From contig JALQPE010002265.1 in the NCBI GenBank assembly GCA_030407315.1, positions 62,001 through 126,000 on the forward strand: a stretch of 64,000 bases of DNA, written 5' to 3'. Under the pieces are notes generated by a model. The model worked only from the letters and a program-made list of their open reading frames with translations, ran no database searches and had not been told where the DNA came from. Below, one piece after another: positions 1-9,743 of this stretch. Origin of the DNA: Asparagopsis taxiformis. Lineage: Eukaryota > Rhodophyta > Florideophyceae > Bonnemaisoniales > Bonnemaisoniaceae. Each line of letters starts with the position of its first letter. Within the stretch, counting starts at the first letter, position 1. The translations under genes and the position numbers were made by a program.

Positions 1-61
1 TTCTATATCGATAGATTTGTGCCATTGTTTATCATGGCCTGCACCTATCTTACGCCACTCT

Positions 62-1126
62 TCAGAGTGTAATGGTCGGCTTGCCGGGACAAACACAACC
101 AGACTGCTTGATGATTGTGGTAGCAGCATAATTTGCATACGAAATCGTTTCCTCAATCGGCAGACCTTTGGCCAAACCTGCAATAAAGCCACCAGCAAAC
201 GCGTCACCCGCACCATTCGTATCCACAATATCCTCCGTTTTAATGGCATTCACAGCATATTCCGTAACTGATTGCACGCCCTTGGAATCGGCGACGACAA
301 CAATGGTCGGATTGGATCCCTGTGTGATAACCACAGTCCTTGCACGATCTGTCGTTTTCTCCCACTGTGCTAGTTTCTTCGCAATTTCTTTCACGTCCTC
401 AGTTCCCCATTCCATAACTTGCGACATTGTACCAGCCTCTGTTTCATTACCAAACAACACGTCGACGTAAGGCAAGATCTTCTTCATCGACTCCAGGAAA
501 GGCGGAACCTGCATGAGGAACGGCGCCGATAGATTGAACATCATTGTTTTCCCCTCCGCTGCGGCATGCTTACCTACAGCCAAAATTGAATCCGTCGAGA
601 CTGTGAGGAAAAAGCCAGCAATGTAGAAGAAAGAGGCCTTTTCCACAATGGTCCACTGTTCCTTCTCCATCAAGTGCTGAATATTGTACATATTGGCAGC
701 GGAGAGATTTGCAACCAGCGATCGGTTCGTACCTGTTACGACCACAGCGCAAGTCCCGGTAGGCGTCTCCGAATCCACGCGGTACTGTACATTGACATTG
801 TCCTTCTCACAACACGCCTGCATCGTTTTTCCGTACACATCGTCTCCAACCGAGCCGAAAAAGGACGTCGCATTGTCACTCTGGAGCATCCACTGCGCGA
901 CACGGATCGCGTTCTGCGTCGCGCCACCTGCGATGTACTGCACGCCTTCCGTGGCAGAGAGCTGCTCGTATAGGGGGAGATGCTTCTCCTCAGCAAGAAT
1001 GGCACTGTTTGCTTCAAGTCCGTATTGCTCCAGAACATCAGTGGAGACCACTGCTGAAATGTCCAGCAGGGGGTTTCCCATGCCGAGGATAATACCCTCT
1101 GCGACTGCTTGCTTGATTGTAGACAT
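62..1126 (-). CDS. ADK: Adenosine kinase (PfkB/ribokinase family)
   Basis: Phosphorylates adenosine to AMP with ATP, a cytosolic purine-salvage step that also removes the adenosine released by the S-adenosylmethionine cycle. The 354-residue single-exon protein has the usual adenosine-kinase length. The N-terminal substrate-binding part carries GNPLLDISAVV (about residues 16-26) and GGATQNAIRVAQW (about 67-79). The PfkB signature DTNGAGDAFAGGF lies near residues 302-314, with the catalytic Asp at about 308 inside GAGD. The first Met gives a normal N-terminus with no targeting extension. The gene is complete and points away from the left window edge. The 5' flank up to the next gene stop is about 320 bp. 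Family assignment is firm; paralogue status cannot be seen. Confidence 0.95.
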   Translation of the reverse strand: MSTIKQAVAEGIILGMGNPLLDISAVVSTDVLEQYGLEANSAILAEEKHLPLYEQLSATEGVQYIAGGATQNAIRVAQWMLQSDNATSFFGSVGDDVYGKTMQACCEKDNVNVQYRVDSETPTGTCAVVVTGTNRSLVANLSAANMYNIQHLMEKEQWTIVEKASFFYIAGFFLTVSTDSILAVGKHAAAEGKTMMFNLSAPFLMQVPPFLESMKKILPYVDVLFGNETEAGTMSQVMEWGTEDVKEIAKKLAQWEKTTDRARTVVITQGSNPTIVVVADSKGVQSVTEYAVNAIKTEDIVDTNGAGDAFAGGFIAGLAKGLPIEETISYANYAATTIIKQSGCVCPGKPTITL

Positions 1127-1445
1127 TTTCTAGATGCGATGTGGGAACGGTTGGTGTGTCGGTGAGGCAGTGCGAATCGTGGAGGGGCAACGGTCGGATG
1201 TGAAGTGTTAAATGGATCGTCCGGACGAGAACCAAGATCGGTTTTCTGGGTGAAAAACTAATGCCACGTAGATTCGTGGCAGAAATAGCTCACACGTGTT
1301 CGCTCATGGATCTCACTTTTCGGATCTGGCCAGTAGATCATATCGATACGATTTGCAGGCATTTTATTGCAGTTGGTACTTGTGTTAATCTTGGGCTAGT
1401 AAAGAATGAGTCGTGTACTACATACATACTGTATGCCATGTTACG
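1127..1445. other. Intergenic: ADK upstream flank
   Basis: About 320 bp between the ADK start and the stop of the HhH/EEP gene, both on the minus strand. It must hold the ADK promoter and 5' UTR and the 3' end of the neighbour. An open frame on the plus strand that begins here is only the shadow of the neighbouring gene. I see no clear motif. Confidence 0.5.
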
Positions 1446-3038
1446 TCAAGGACGTCCGTCTTCGACCCTTGCACTGCTTGCCAAACTAGAACGAAATTTT
1501 GCTACAACTGGCAAATGGTCACTGCAGCTGCTCCGCTTCTTCGAAGCAAATTCATGCGCCGACTGGCCTAATCTTCTTGTTCTGCCTCCAAAGTCAAAAC
1601 ACCAGCCATCAGAAATAATATCACGCTGTCGCGTAGAAACCCATATATTATCGAACCACTGCCCCCCGATGGTAGTCGCCTCATGCAAAACATTGGACTC
1701 CTTCGTATGCTCCACTTTGTATTCCGGTCGCACCAGCTCAACCATTCCAAACTCCCTCAGGCAATCAAAGGCCATACTGTCTGAATTGAGATTGAAATCT
1801 CCGACCAGCATTAGACTCACACTAGCCTCACTTCGTCTTTGCGCATATCTCTCCACTTTCTCCAGAAACGAAGGCAATTTCTCCAGCTCAGACCGCGGAT
1901 CTGCCTGCCATAAATGTACGTGAACCAATGCGATGAGATGACTACAATTGACCTTGCCCGCAATGAACGCTACTTGCGGAACACGTTGGAACTTTCGTAC
2001 CAGGCTTAATGAGAGGGCCTGCTTTTCCAGGATGCCTTGAATATTCAAGTAGGCGCAGCAATGCAGAAAGACAAGTTGAAATTGCCTAGTTTTTTTGGGC
2101 CGTCCATAGTCTTTTAGCGTCTTCCACTTTGTTCCAAATTCACCTCTCAAGCGATGGACTAAATCTTCAGCAACTCCCTCGCCTACTTCCTGTAGACACA
2201 ATATCTGGACCTCAGAGTCTATGATAAAACGAACAAGGTTGCTCACCTTCTCCATGTATCTGCTACCAGTGAGAGACATACGCCCGGTATTCCATGTCGC
2301 CAGAGCAACACTCTTTGAACGTTTACCACTTGCAAACTTCTGGTCGGTGCCATTCAAACTGTCATAGCTTTTAGAGAGCGGCGCAGGAGCGGTTCGGCGA
2401 GATGATGGCGAGAGACTTAGAGTTATGCCACTTTCCTTGCTTCGTCGTTCAAGAAACGAATAACGCCGCCGTGTGATACGCCTATCAAAGTCTGCTCTGC
2501 TAAGAAAATCACCATTCTCTTCCCGTTCCTGTAAAATCTTATCTATGGAAACCTGTCCAATACCACTCACAGTAATCAATGTGTCGCGAACTTCTCTGTC
2601 GCTTGCTGTGTTTAGATGTAATTTTCTGGACAGTTGACATTGGCGGCTTTTGCTTTCAGTGTCTTGGTTTGCGAGAAAACCGTGTTTCTCGTGTAAGGAT
2701 GGTTCACCATGCGTGCTTTCTCGTACTGAACTAGACGGGTGTAGAGAAATGTTGACGTCATACTCCATACACCGTTTTGTAAGAGAAGCGTATCGAATGC
2801 CTTTGATACGCGTATCGAAATCCTTACTGTCCAAAAACTCGCCATGTAGCCGCCTTTCTCGTAGAATCTTGTCGATAGTTAGGTGCCCAATGCCACCAAC
2901 TGCAATTAATGTTTCTCGCACTTGTCGGTCGCACGCGACATTCAGCCTGAACAGTTTCGAAAGCTGAATTAGACTTGATTTCGTGCTCTGAACAGAGTTT
3001 CGAATGCTGAGTTGTGATGCCTCTTTACATCGGGACAT
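1446..3038 (-). CDS. EEPD1-like protein: tandem helix-hairpin-helix blocks plus endonuclease/exonuclease/phosphatase domain
   Basis: 530 residues, one exon. Two ComEA-type HhH DNA-binding blocks start near residues 32 (LNVACDRQVRETL) and 142 (LNTASDREVRDTL). Each continues with an xGIG hairpin and IDKIL. They are followed from about residue 244 by an EEP (DNase I/APE1-like) fold: N250 in ATWNTGR, catalytic Glu about 284 in LCLQEVGEG, GDFNLNS in the middle, and a C-terminal SDHLPVVAKF with the catalytic His near 508. This HhH-HhH-EEP order is that of animal EEPD1, a 5' nuclease that helps restart stalled replication forks. The catalytic residues I can recognise are present, so a metal-dependent nuclease or phosphodiesterase is likely. 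The substrate is inferred only. No targeting peptide is evident. The two HhH blocks are unusually alike, which suggests an internal duplication. Confidence 0.78.
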   Translation of the reverse strand: MSRCKEASQLSIRNSVQSTKSSLIQLSKLFRLNVACDRQVRETLIAVGGIGHLTIDKILRERRLHGEFLDSKDFDTRIKGIRYASLTKRCMEYDVNISLHPSSSVRESTHGEPSLHEKHGFLANQDTESKSRQCQLSRKLHLNTASDREVRDTLITVSGIGQVSIDKILQEREENGDFLSRADFDRRITRRRYSFLERRSKESGITLSLSPSSRRTAPAPLSKSYDSLNGTDQKFASGKRSKSVALATWNTGRMSLTGSRYMEKVSNLVRFIIDSEVQILCLQEVGEGVAEDLVHRLRGEFGTKWKTLKDYGRPKKTRQFQLVFLHCCAYLNIQGILEKQALSLSLVRKFQRVPQVAFIAGKVNCSHLIALVHVHLWQADPRSELEKLPSFLEKVERYAQRRSEASVSLMLVGDFNLNSDSMAFDCLREFGMVELVRPEYKVEHTKESNVLHEATTIGGQWFDNIWVSTRQRDIISDGWCFDFGGRTRRLGQSAHEFASKKRSSCSDHLPVVAKFRSSLASSARVEDGRP

Positions 3039-3415
3039 GATTGTTTGATTTCACCGAATGTGTTTACACATTGTGGTCATGGACACTTGATTGTAGATTG
3101 TGAAGCTTAGCTAGCGACCCATACAGAACTAATTTAGTTCGGATCTAACATACTTGTATGAAATTTAACATACCATTGTGTTGGAATCAACAACGAACAT
3201 CATCTGTTACCCTTCACCAGGTTGTACTTCTAGAGAGATGATGGCAACAAACATGGCGCCATTGTTGAATTCCAAAATTGCTACGCGTACACGTATCCCA
3301 ACAGGAATTTTGGGATCAGTTACTCGTTTAAAATTCAACTCAAATATGGCCGCATCCACGCTCGATCTCCGCACTCCAACCCGTCGTCCAACATGCTTCT
3401 GACCCAACATCGCCA
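3039..3415. other. Divergent promoter region between EEP nuclease and plastid membrane protein
   Basis: 377 bp between two outward-pointing starts, so it should hold both promoters. It is AT-rich near 3060-3180. Short open frames inside it (3178-3402 plus, 3207-3416 minus) show no family resemblance and I do not call them. No clear TATA box or motif pair was seen. Confidence 0.4.
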
Positions 3416-5110
3416 ATGACCTGTGCGTTCGCGAGCGCAGCTGTCTTCAGAACAGCGAACCTGAAAGCACCGTCTTCATCATTCGTTACCAATTCCATAC
3501 GAACACGAACAACCACAGCAATTCCGAACAAACGCCTTCGTGTTTCTTGCAATTATGATCCAGATCATGTTCCAGACGAAATTAAAGCATTGGACGAGCT
3601 TGAACGAGTCCGCCGGGTCAATCTTTCACGCGAGCCCCCACGCTATGTCATGAAAGAAGAGACAAAAAGAGCTCTCCTGGAGGCTATTCCGGAGCTGGCA
3701 GAGATCGACAGACGTTTAAACGAAAGCCTACAGGAGGATGATTACGATCCTGAAGACTATCGTGCTTATTCATGGGCTTTCAAAAAGTTCCGCCCATGGG
3801 CTCCCAGTCCCTTTCTGCAAGCCCTTGCAGTATTCAGCTCCTTTTGGTTCAGTCGAAGCGCCGTATTGCTGGTGAGAAAGCATATTTCGTATTCTCAAAT
3901 GGTTACGTATTCCATGCTCTTCGATAGGATTTCGATTTTAGGATTCACAGCTGTCATTCCCATTATCCTTGTTCTTTGGACTTTGATACGTAACGAAACT
4001 AGCACGGATGCTTTTCGACGTATTGCAATCATGTGTTCCTTGTCATCTTTACCGCTGTTAGCAGTGACTATGACTTCGAGCGTTGGACATGTAACTTTTG
4101 CATTGGTTATGGGGATAGTAGTGCGACTTCTACCTATGACGATTTCTTTGTGGTATTGGCGAGATCTGCGACGACAGGTGTTCCTCTCAAGCACTTTGTT
4201 GAAGAGGGTGTTTCAGGTGTGGCGCTTTTTGTTGACAACCTGTGTAATTCTTACTGGTTCTGTTGTGCGAGCTGCCGCATTGGTGACTGGAACCAAGTTT
4301 TCTTTTGCTTCTGCAACGAAAGAATATTTATTCCAAATGAGGCAGAATCTTGGATCTAGATTCCCAGTTGCACTATCTCTACTCAATGATCCTCGCGGTC
4401 TTTTTTTCGGAGCGTCGCTCATTCTTCTGTTTGGAATGGTATACTTTTTATACTTCATCCTGTTTGTCGTAAATTTCTTCCAAATCCGCGACCACCGGAA
4501 GACCAATTCGATTCTGACAAATTCGCTCGTTGCAATGGGCATATACAACCCTAATGTGCATCCTAATAAGGTAGCCCTCAATATTACTGCACCTAGTGGC
4601 ACTGAGTCTTATCTTCCTGCACCTGCGATGAAGTTGCGGAAAGTAGAAGGGGTGCTAGGTACCGATACAAGTTACTTATCAAACGAGGGCACGACGCCAT
4701 TATTTTCCCTTCTTGACAAGGAGGCTGAATTTATGGCAGCCGATGGTGTCGATCGATGGATGAAACCACGGGATGAACTCGTGCCATTGTCAGATGATTT
4801 GACGGAAGGTAAGAGAAGCACAGACGCGCTACTATCTTGGGCGCGCCCTCTAGATGATGACCAGATGAGCATGTCGTTTTCTGAGTTTTTCGAAACTCTG
4901 GAAGACGACGAATATATGTACGATGCATCAACTGGGGACTGGATCTTTGATAAAGAGACAGACATTGCAGCTGGCTTCGATGGCCAAAGTCAGGATGACG
5001 ACAGTGCGCCCACGTCAGAACAGCTCAGAGACATGAAATCAGGAAAGATTTCTTTGGATGAAATTATGGAGTCAGACGACAGTGATAATCCCAAGACTGT
5101 TTTCGTATAG
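3416..5110 (+). CDS. Predicted plastid-targeted multi-pass membrane protein, unknown function
   Basis: 564 residues, one exon. The N-terminus MTCAFASAAVF followed by Ser/Arg/Thr-rich sequence to about residue 45 looks like a red-algal transit peptide, with Phe close to the start. A soluble acidic stretch follows (DPDHVPDEIKALDELERVRR region). From about residue 135 to 365 there are roughly six hydrophobic segments, among them FTAVIPIILVLWTLI, LPLLAVTMTSSVGHVTFALV and FGASLILLFGMVYFLYFILF. The last 190 residues are hydrophilic and strongly acidic with DDD/EDDE runs, probably stromal. I do not recognise a named family. An envelope or thylakoid location is inference from the leader and hydrophobicity. 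The 5' gene faces away from the EEP nuclease gene. Confidence 0.75.
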   Translation: MTCAFASAAVFRTANLKAPSSSFVTNSIRTRTTTAIPNKRLRVSCNYDPDHVPDEIKALDELERVRRVNLSREPPRYVMKEETKRALLEAIPELAEIDRRLNESLQEDDYDPEDYRAYSWAFKKFRPWAPSPFLQALAVFSSFWFSRSAVLLVRKHISYSQMVTYSMLFDRISILGFTAVIPIILVLWTLIRNETSTDAFRRIAIMCSLSSLPLLAVTMTSSVGHVTFALVMGIVVRLLPMTISLWYWRDLRRQVFLSSTLLKRVFQVWRFLLTTCVILTGSVVRAAALVTGTKFSFASATKEYLFQMRQNLGSRFPVALSLLNDPRGLFFGASLILLFGMVYFLYFILFVVNFFQIRDHRKTNSILTNSLVAMGIYNPNVHPNKVALNITAPSGTESYLPAPAMKLRKVEGVLGTDTSYLSNEGTTPLFSLLDKEAEFMAADGVDRWMKPRDELVPLSDDLTEGKRSTDALLSWARPLDDDQMSMSFSEFFETLEDDEYMYDASTGDWIFDKETDIAAGFDGQSQDDDSAPTSEQLRDMKSGKISLDEIMESDDSDNPKTVFV

Positions 5111-5341
5111 CTTCAGGTATTGATATCAGCACGCTTTCATGAAGCCTCTTGACTTCTTTAAGTTTTCTGTGTGTGAGAAATGGTAGATTAGGGATGACAA
5201 ATACTTTCAGTGGCATCGTTCACTCCTAAATAACTTCACCAGCACATTTTAACTTGGAAGGTTCTATGCATGTCTTTCAATAGGCGAAAAGCACTGGAAA
5301 TATACTGCAGTTGTTTCAAAATGCTTCTATAGCTCATATTC

Positions 5342-7486
5342 TCACTCCTTATCAGAGGTGGACGCAACATAAAGTTCATCGAGCTGATCCTCTGACACAG
5401 GGGCAGGGGCGCCGGCCATGAGATCTGATGCGCTCGTCGTCTTCGGGAACGCGACGACATCTCGAATACTGTCTGCTCCAGACAATATCATAATACACCG
5501 GTCCAAACCGAATGCCAGGCCGCCATGGGGTGGCGCTCCGTAAGAAAGTGCATCCAGAAGAAATCCAAATTTGTCCTTTTGCTCCTCGTCCGAGATACCG
5601 AGGGCTTTGAACACCTTTTGCTGAACATTTGGGTCATGAATACGAATAGACCCTCCACCGATTTCACTTCCATTACAGACAAGATCGTATGCATCAGACG
5701 TGATCTCTCCGAGTCGTGTGCGATCATCTAATAGATCCAGGTGTTCCTTCAACGGAGATGTGAAAGGATGATGAACAGAAATAAACCTATCTGAATCTTC
5801 ATCAAACTCGAACAATGGGAAGTCCACGACCCAACAGAATGCATGTTCCGGGCCAGCTTTCGCCAATCCACTTTCTTGTCCTAGTTTCACACGCAGGCGG
5901 CCAAGTCCGGCATTCACTTTCGATGCAACACCACTGGCAACAAGGACGAGGTCATCTGGGTTGCCTTCTAGCTCACTTCGTACAAAAGATGATATCAAAT
6001 CAACATCTTCTGAAATCTTGCCTAGTGGCCCAGAAACTGAACCGTCTTCTCCAATTTTCCCGTAAAGCAAACCACTCAATCCATAACTCTTCACAAAAGC
6101 AGTATATCCATCAATGACCTTGCGGGATGACGACTTTGCTGCACCTTCGAAAACAAGTGCCTTTACAATTCCACCACTTTCCACTGCGTTTTTGATGGGA
6201 CCAAAACTACTCTCCTGAATGACAGTGGAAGAAGTCAGGTTTTTCAATTCCATGCCAAAACGCATGTCTGGAGCATCAACACCAAAACGATCCATCGCGT
6301 CCTCGTAGGATATCTTAGGGATGTGTCCAATTTGCTTGTTGAGCACTTTTGTGAACATGGATTGCATAATGCCTTCGGCAACTTGTAGAACTGAGTCCCG
6401 TTCCACAAATGACATTTCCAAGTCGATTTGAGTGAACTCGGGCTGTCTATCTTGCCTCAAATCCTCATCCCGGAAGCACCTCGTGATTTGAAAGTAGCGA
6501 TCAAAGCCAGACACCATTAGTAGCTGTTTGTAAAGCTGTGGTGATTGCGGAAGGGCATACCAGTTTCCGGGATGTACACGTGATGGCACCAAGTAGTCTC
6601 GAGCCCCTTCAGGAGTAGCCTTTGTCAAAATTGGAGTTTCTACTTCAAGGAAGCCACTGGCATCAAGGAAATTCCTTGTCGCCATTGTTGCCTGATGTCG
6701 AATTATGAACTTGTTCTGCAGAGCAGGCCTACGGAGGTCAAGGTATCTATACTTTAGCTTTGTATCTTCTCCTGCCCCACTCAAAGTGTCCCCATTTCCA
6801 TCTGAATCTTTCTTAGACTTTCCGGATTTTTTCGCACTGTCCTTATTATCCTTCCCAGCTTCGGCAATCATCAAAGGCATAGGTCGCGTGCGTGAAATAA
6901 TATTGACTTCGGAAGCGATGACTTCAATATGACCAGTAGGCATTTCTGAGTTAACAACAGCTGCATCTCTTTCAGCTACCACACCTTCCACTCCAACAAC
7001 GTACTCCAATCTAATATCTTTGGCAATTTCTATAGCTTCTGGTGGGCTCTGGTCTGCAACAGTAACTTGCACGATTCCATATCTGTCCCTTAATAACACA
7101 AACAACACGCCTCCTCGGTCACGAACGGCATGTGCCCAACCGTTTAAGCGAACCTTGTCCCCGATGTTGCTTTCGCGTAATTCACCACACGTATGTGTCC
7201 GCAATGCTGTTTTCGCTGACACTGGGGCGACGCTGGCAGGTTCAGATGTATCTGAAGGGTCCGCTCTTTGAGTCGACTTTAAAATTGTATTTGAATCCGA
7301 TTTGTTAGTCGCGGGCGCTGATGATGATGCGTATACGCGTCGTTCTGGTTTCGAACATGATAGGATAGCAATGGGGTGCGCACGAGGAGTCAAGCGAGTG
7401 CCCAGTAATGATGATGCCTTAGCACCCAACCTCCAGATGCTGTTCGGATTTGCAAAAGCTGCAATCATCATTTGAGAACACCACAA
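5342..7486 (-). CDS. aspS: Aspartyl-tRNA synthetase, bacterial/organellar type
   Basis: Charges tRNA-Asp (and possibly tRNA-Asn, as some bacterial-type enzymes do) with aspartate. 714 residues. The leader (Met7 gives MIAAFANPNS, Ser/Arg-rich to about residue 95) fits plastid and/or mitochondrial import. The anticodon-binding OB fold is at about 105-200 (GWAHAVRDRGGVLFVLLRDR). The class II catalytic core includes QSPQLYKQ (about 314-321), motif 2 FRDEDLRQDRQPE (338-350) and motif 3 GLAFGLDR (about 656-663). The middle GAD insertion of bacterial enzymes is present, whereas eukaryotic cytosolic AspRS lacks it. An odd Lys/Asp/Ser-rich stretch (about residues 210-238) lies between OB fold and core, just before KYRYLDLRRP. 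The frame stays open through that stretch. It could be a lineage-specific linker. Start choice between Met1, Met6 and Met7 is not settled. Confidence 0.95.
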   Translation of the reverse strand: MWCSQMMIAAFANPNSIWRLGAKASSLLGTRLTPRAHPIAILSCSKPERRVYASSSAPATNKSDSNTILKSTQRADPSDTSEPASVAPVSAKTALRTHTCGELRESNIGDKVRLNGWAHAVRDRGGVLFVLLRDRYGIVQVTVADQSPPEAIEIAKDIRLEYVVGVEGVVAERDAAVVNSEMPTGHIEVIASEVNIISRTRPMPLMIAEAGKDNKDSAKKSGKSKKDSDGNGDTLSGAGEDTKLKYRYLDLRRPALQNKFIIRHQATMATRNFLDASGFLEVETPILTKATPEGARDYLVPSRVHPGNWYALPQSPQLYKQLLMVSGFDRYFQITRCFRDEDLRQDRQPEFTQIDLEMSFVERDSVLQVAEGIMQSMFTKVLNKQIGHIPKISYEDAMDRFGVDAPDMRFGMELKNLTSSTVIQESSFGPIKNAVESGGIVKALVFEGAAKSSSRKVIDGYTAFVKSYGLSGLLYGKIGEDGSVSGPLGKISEDVDLISSFVRSELEGNPDDLVLVASGVASKVNAGLGRLRVKLGQESGLAKAGPEHAFCWVVDFPLFEFDEDSDRFISVHHPFTSPLKEHLDLLDDRTRLGEITSDAYDLVCNGSEIGGGSIRIHDPNVQQKVFKALGISDEEQKDKFGFLLDALSYGAPPHGGLAFGLDRCIMILSGADSIRDVVAFPKTTSASDLMAGAPAPVSEDQLDELYVASTSDKE

Positions 7487-8697
7487 AGGGAGTAGAGAAT
7501 GTTCACTTTTGGGTAATACAAATGAATAGAAATCTCCCCTGCTTCAATCTCAGAATGTAGATTTTGTGAGATCACAAGTGATATCCTCACAGAACATATG
7601 GATCGTTGGTCGCTCCAGGCCGATTAGAATCTGATGACATCTCTAACCGGCACGCCTGCAATGCACCAATGGATAGTGACATGAGACACAAATATATTTT
7701 TGGGGAGATCGAAAATTTTCAACGATCAGTAGCAATAACTTCACATGCACCAATCAAGAATGGCACGAGCCCCGCGTGGACGTAATAAATTAGATCAAAT
7801 TGGATCTATTTCAGATTCAAGAATGCTCTAGAATCACCAGGTCCGTCGTCGCAATCTCATGTTCTAGGAACAACACGCCCTCGAACTGGGCTTATAAAGC
7901 ACTCGGAACACTCACCCGGCGTACGGCACACAATTTTCCCATGGCACTTGTTTCCGGAGCTGCTCAGTATGTTGTTACCTGATGATCTCGCGCTGGGAGT
8001 ATTTCATCAGATATTGCATGGATGCTGGCTACCTTGTAGCCTAGACATCCCTTCTGCAGTATCGCCGAGAATTCTTCATCTCACAGATCGGATGTGTATC
8101 GGGTCAGGTAACCTCTTGCGTGATCTACTTCGAAGTCTTCTATGTCGTGATCCCCTGCAATGCAGTGATCCACAGGCGGAGAAGGCTTCGTTGTCAACGC
8201 CGTAGAAGTAGAATAGTGTATGTGGGGTCAATAACTTCAATGACGATGGCATTGTCTTCGGACAATGACTAGCATATATCTGAAATCGAGATGACACTAA
8301 GGATTCTGAGAAGTTTGCCCACTACCTTGATCTATGTTTGATACGCTGCAGTAATGCCGATATTCCATAAGGTTGCATATAGAATATTGAGCACTTTATC
8401 CGGGAACGCCAGTTCAAGAGTTTGGCTTATGTAGTGACTGACCGCCAAAATGGTCTACTGCAATAATCTCTGAACTACGTCTACTCCCTCATCGATCGAC
8501 CATTCGAGTGATTGATGAGCGAAACATCTTTACGCCGATCGGGACGCGGCAAGTATGATGATAGTTGTACGCCGTTGGATAATACGGTCAGGTATTTGAG
8601 ATGCCATGCACCATAGACAAAAATGAACTTGATTTTATTACTACCCGAAGTGAAGAGTTGCTCCCATTTCTCTCAGAAGCGTCATGGATGGACTAGA
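7487..8697. other. Gene-poor stretch
   Basis: About 1.2 kb without a gene I can support. The part next to 7486 must contain the AspRS promoter. Plus-strand frames at 7800-7982 and 7948-8205 and a minus-strand frame at 8076-8297 are short and match no family I know. No repeat, transposon end or tRNA was recognised. An RNA gene, or the remnant of a decayed gene, cannot be excluded by eye. Confidence 0.4.
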
Positions 8698-9346
8698 TTA
8701 CTCTGTTGCACGCACCTTTTCAATAACAGGTAGTGCAGCTAGAGCCCTTTCTTTTGCCAACTGCTGCCTTTCGAGCAATTTTTGAGTTATCCTGATCACC
8801 CCCGACATCCCTATCTCATCCGTTAGCTTCTTAAGCCCATATTCTTTTCGTCTTCGTTCTCGCCGTTCAGTTATCTCAGGCAGTTCATCGTAAGTCAAAT
8901 TTGGAGAATTCCGCCAGATGCCTTGGATGCTTATATTTTTTCGTTCCACAACCCCAATACCTATCGCATTGTGCGTCGGTATTTTCCGCCCCAAGCTGTT
9001 CCTCAAGTAAGTAAACACTTCCGTCACTTCTTCAGGTGACATGTTCTTCAACGTGTTTTGTCTTTCATAACCGGTGACTATCGCAGCGCATTACGTATAG
9101 AAATATGAGAATGGTCAGCTGATCGATCGCGCATAGTTAGAATGAATGACTTGCGCACATACTGTACTTGCCGTACACGACGGGGTGGCCACCTTGGATC
9201 TTTGTCTTGAATTGAACCTGTGGGTTCTGCGACGCAAACTTGCGAAGATCCTTCTCAACAAACTCTCGTACTCCACGACTGCTCCCACTGCTTGCGCAGT
9301 ATCTCAGTAGTACTTCTTGAAGCTCCCAGACGCCATTCCTGGCCAT
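8698..9346 (-). CDS. MRPL43: Mitochondrial large-subunit ribosomal protein mL43 (spliced, two exons)
   Basis: Component of the mitochondrial large ribosomal subunit with the L51/S25/CI-B8 thioredoxin-like fold. Exon 1 is 9163-9346 (MARNGVWELQEVLLRYC start, GGHPVVYGKY near its end) and exon 2 is 8698-9077 (GYERQNTLKNMSPEEV onward). The 85-bp intron 9078-9162 has donor GTATGT, acceptor GATAG and a CTAAC branch-like site. Joining gives an ATC codon over the junction and an uninterrupted 187-residue protein. The junction falls inside the conserved domain, and neither exon alone makes a sensible protein. An upstream in-frame Met at 9373 would add nine residues; MARNGVW matches the family N-terminus better. 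The C-terminal 60 residues are charged and helical. Confidence 0.85.
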
Positions 9347-9743
9347 CTTGTCGCAATTGGGCGCAAGAGTCACGCTGGACCCACGAGATCAGAACAGGCT
9401 GCGGAAGGAACAAACTAATGTTGAACTGGGCGTCTGCTCAAATGTTTCTCTCACCAGATGTCTTGGAAACAAATGGGGAACATGGACTTTGAGATTGCAA
9501 ACGACCAGGGCTGTACAATAGATGCCACTGACGACAAAGGCAACGATCCGCGGTGGATCAACAATTGAAATTGTGAAAAACAGATGTTTAATATTTTATC
9601 CATGTTTGTTTTTCTGATCCGAGTCATAGGTGATATCGCTTTTCGGCCGACTGGAGAAGAATAATTTACGTCAACATCTGTACTCCAATCCATGACTACT
9701 TCGGTGGCTACGACTAGTTGCCCAATGTTACGTAAATCGTGAT
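9347..9743. other. Intergenic region upstream of mL43
   Basis: About 400 bp between the mL43 start and the stop of the Rsa3-like gene, both on the minus strand. A minus-strand frame at 9451-9693 has no recognisable content. Nothing else was seen. Confidence 0.35.

Noticed and set aside
1261..1923. 220-codon plus-strand frame
   Set aside because: Lies mostly antisense to the conserved EEP domain and shows no domain of its own.
7800..8205. Two overlapping plus-strand frames in the gene-poor stretch
   Set aside because: 60 and 85 codons, no homology I can see, no clear splice partners. May be a remnant, but I cannot support it.
8698..9051. mL43 exon 2 taken as an independent gene
   Set aside because: The frame would need a non-ATG start (TTG), whereas splicing to the 9163-9346 exon gives the complete mL43 domain.
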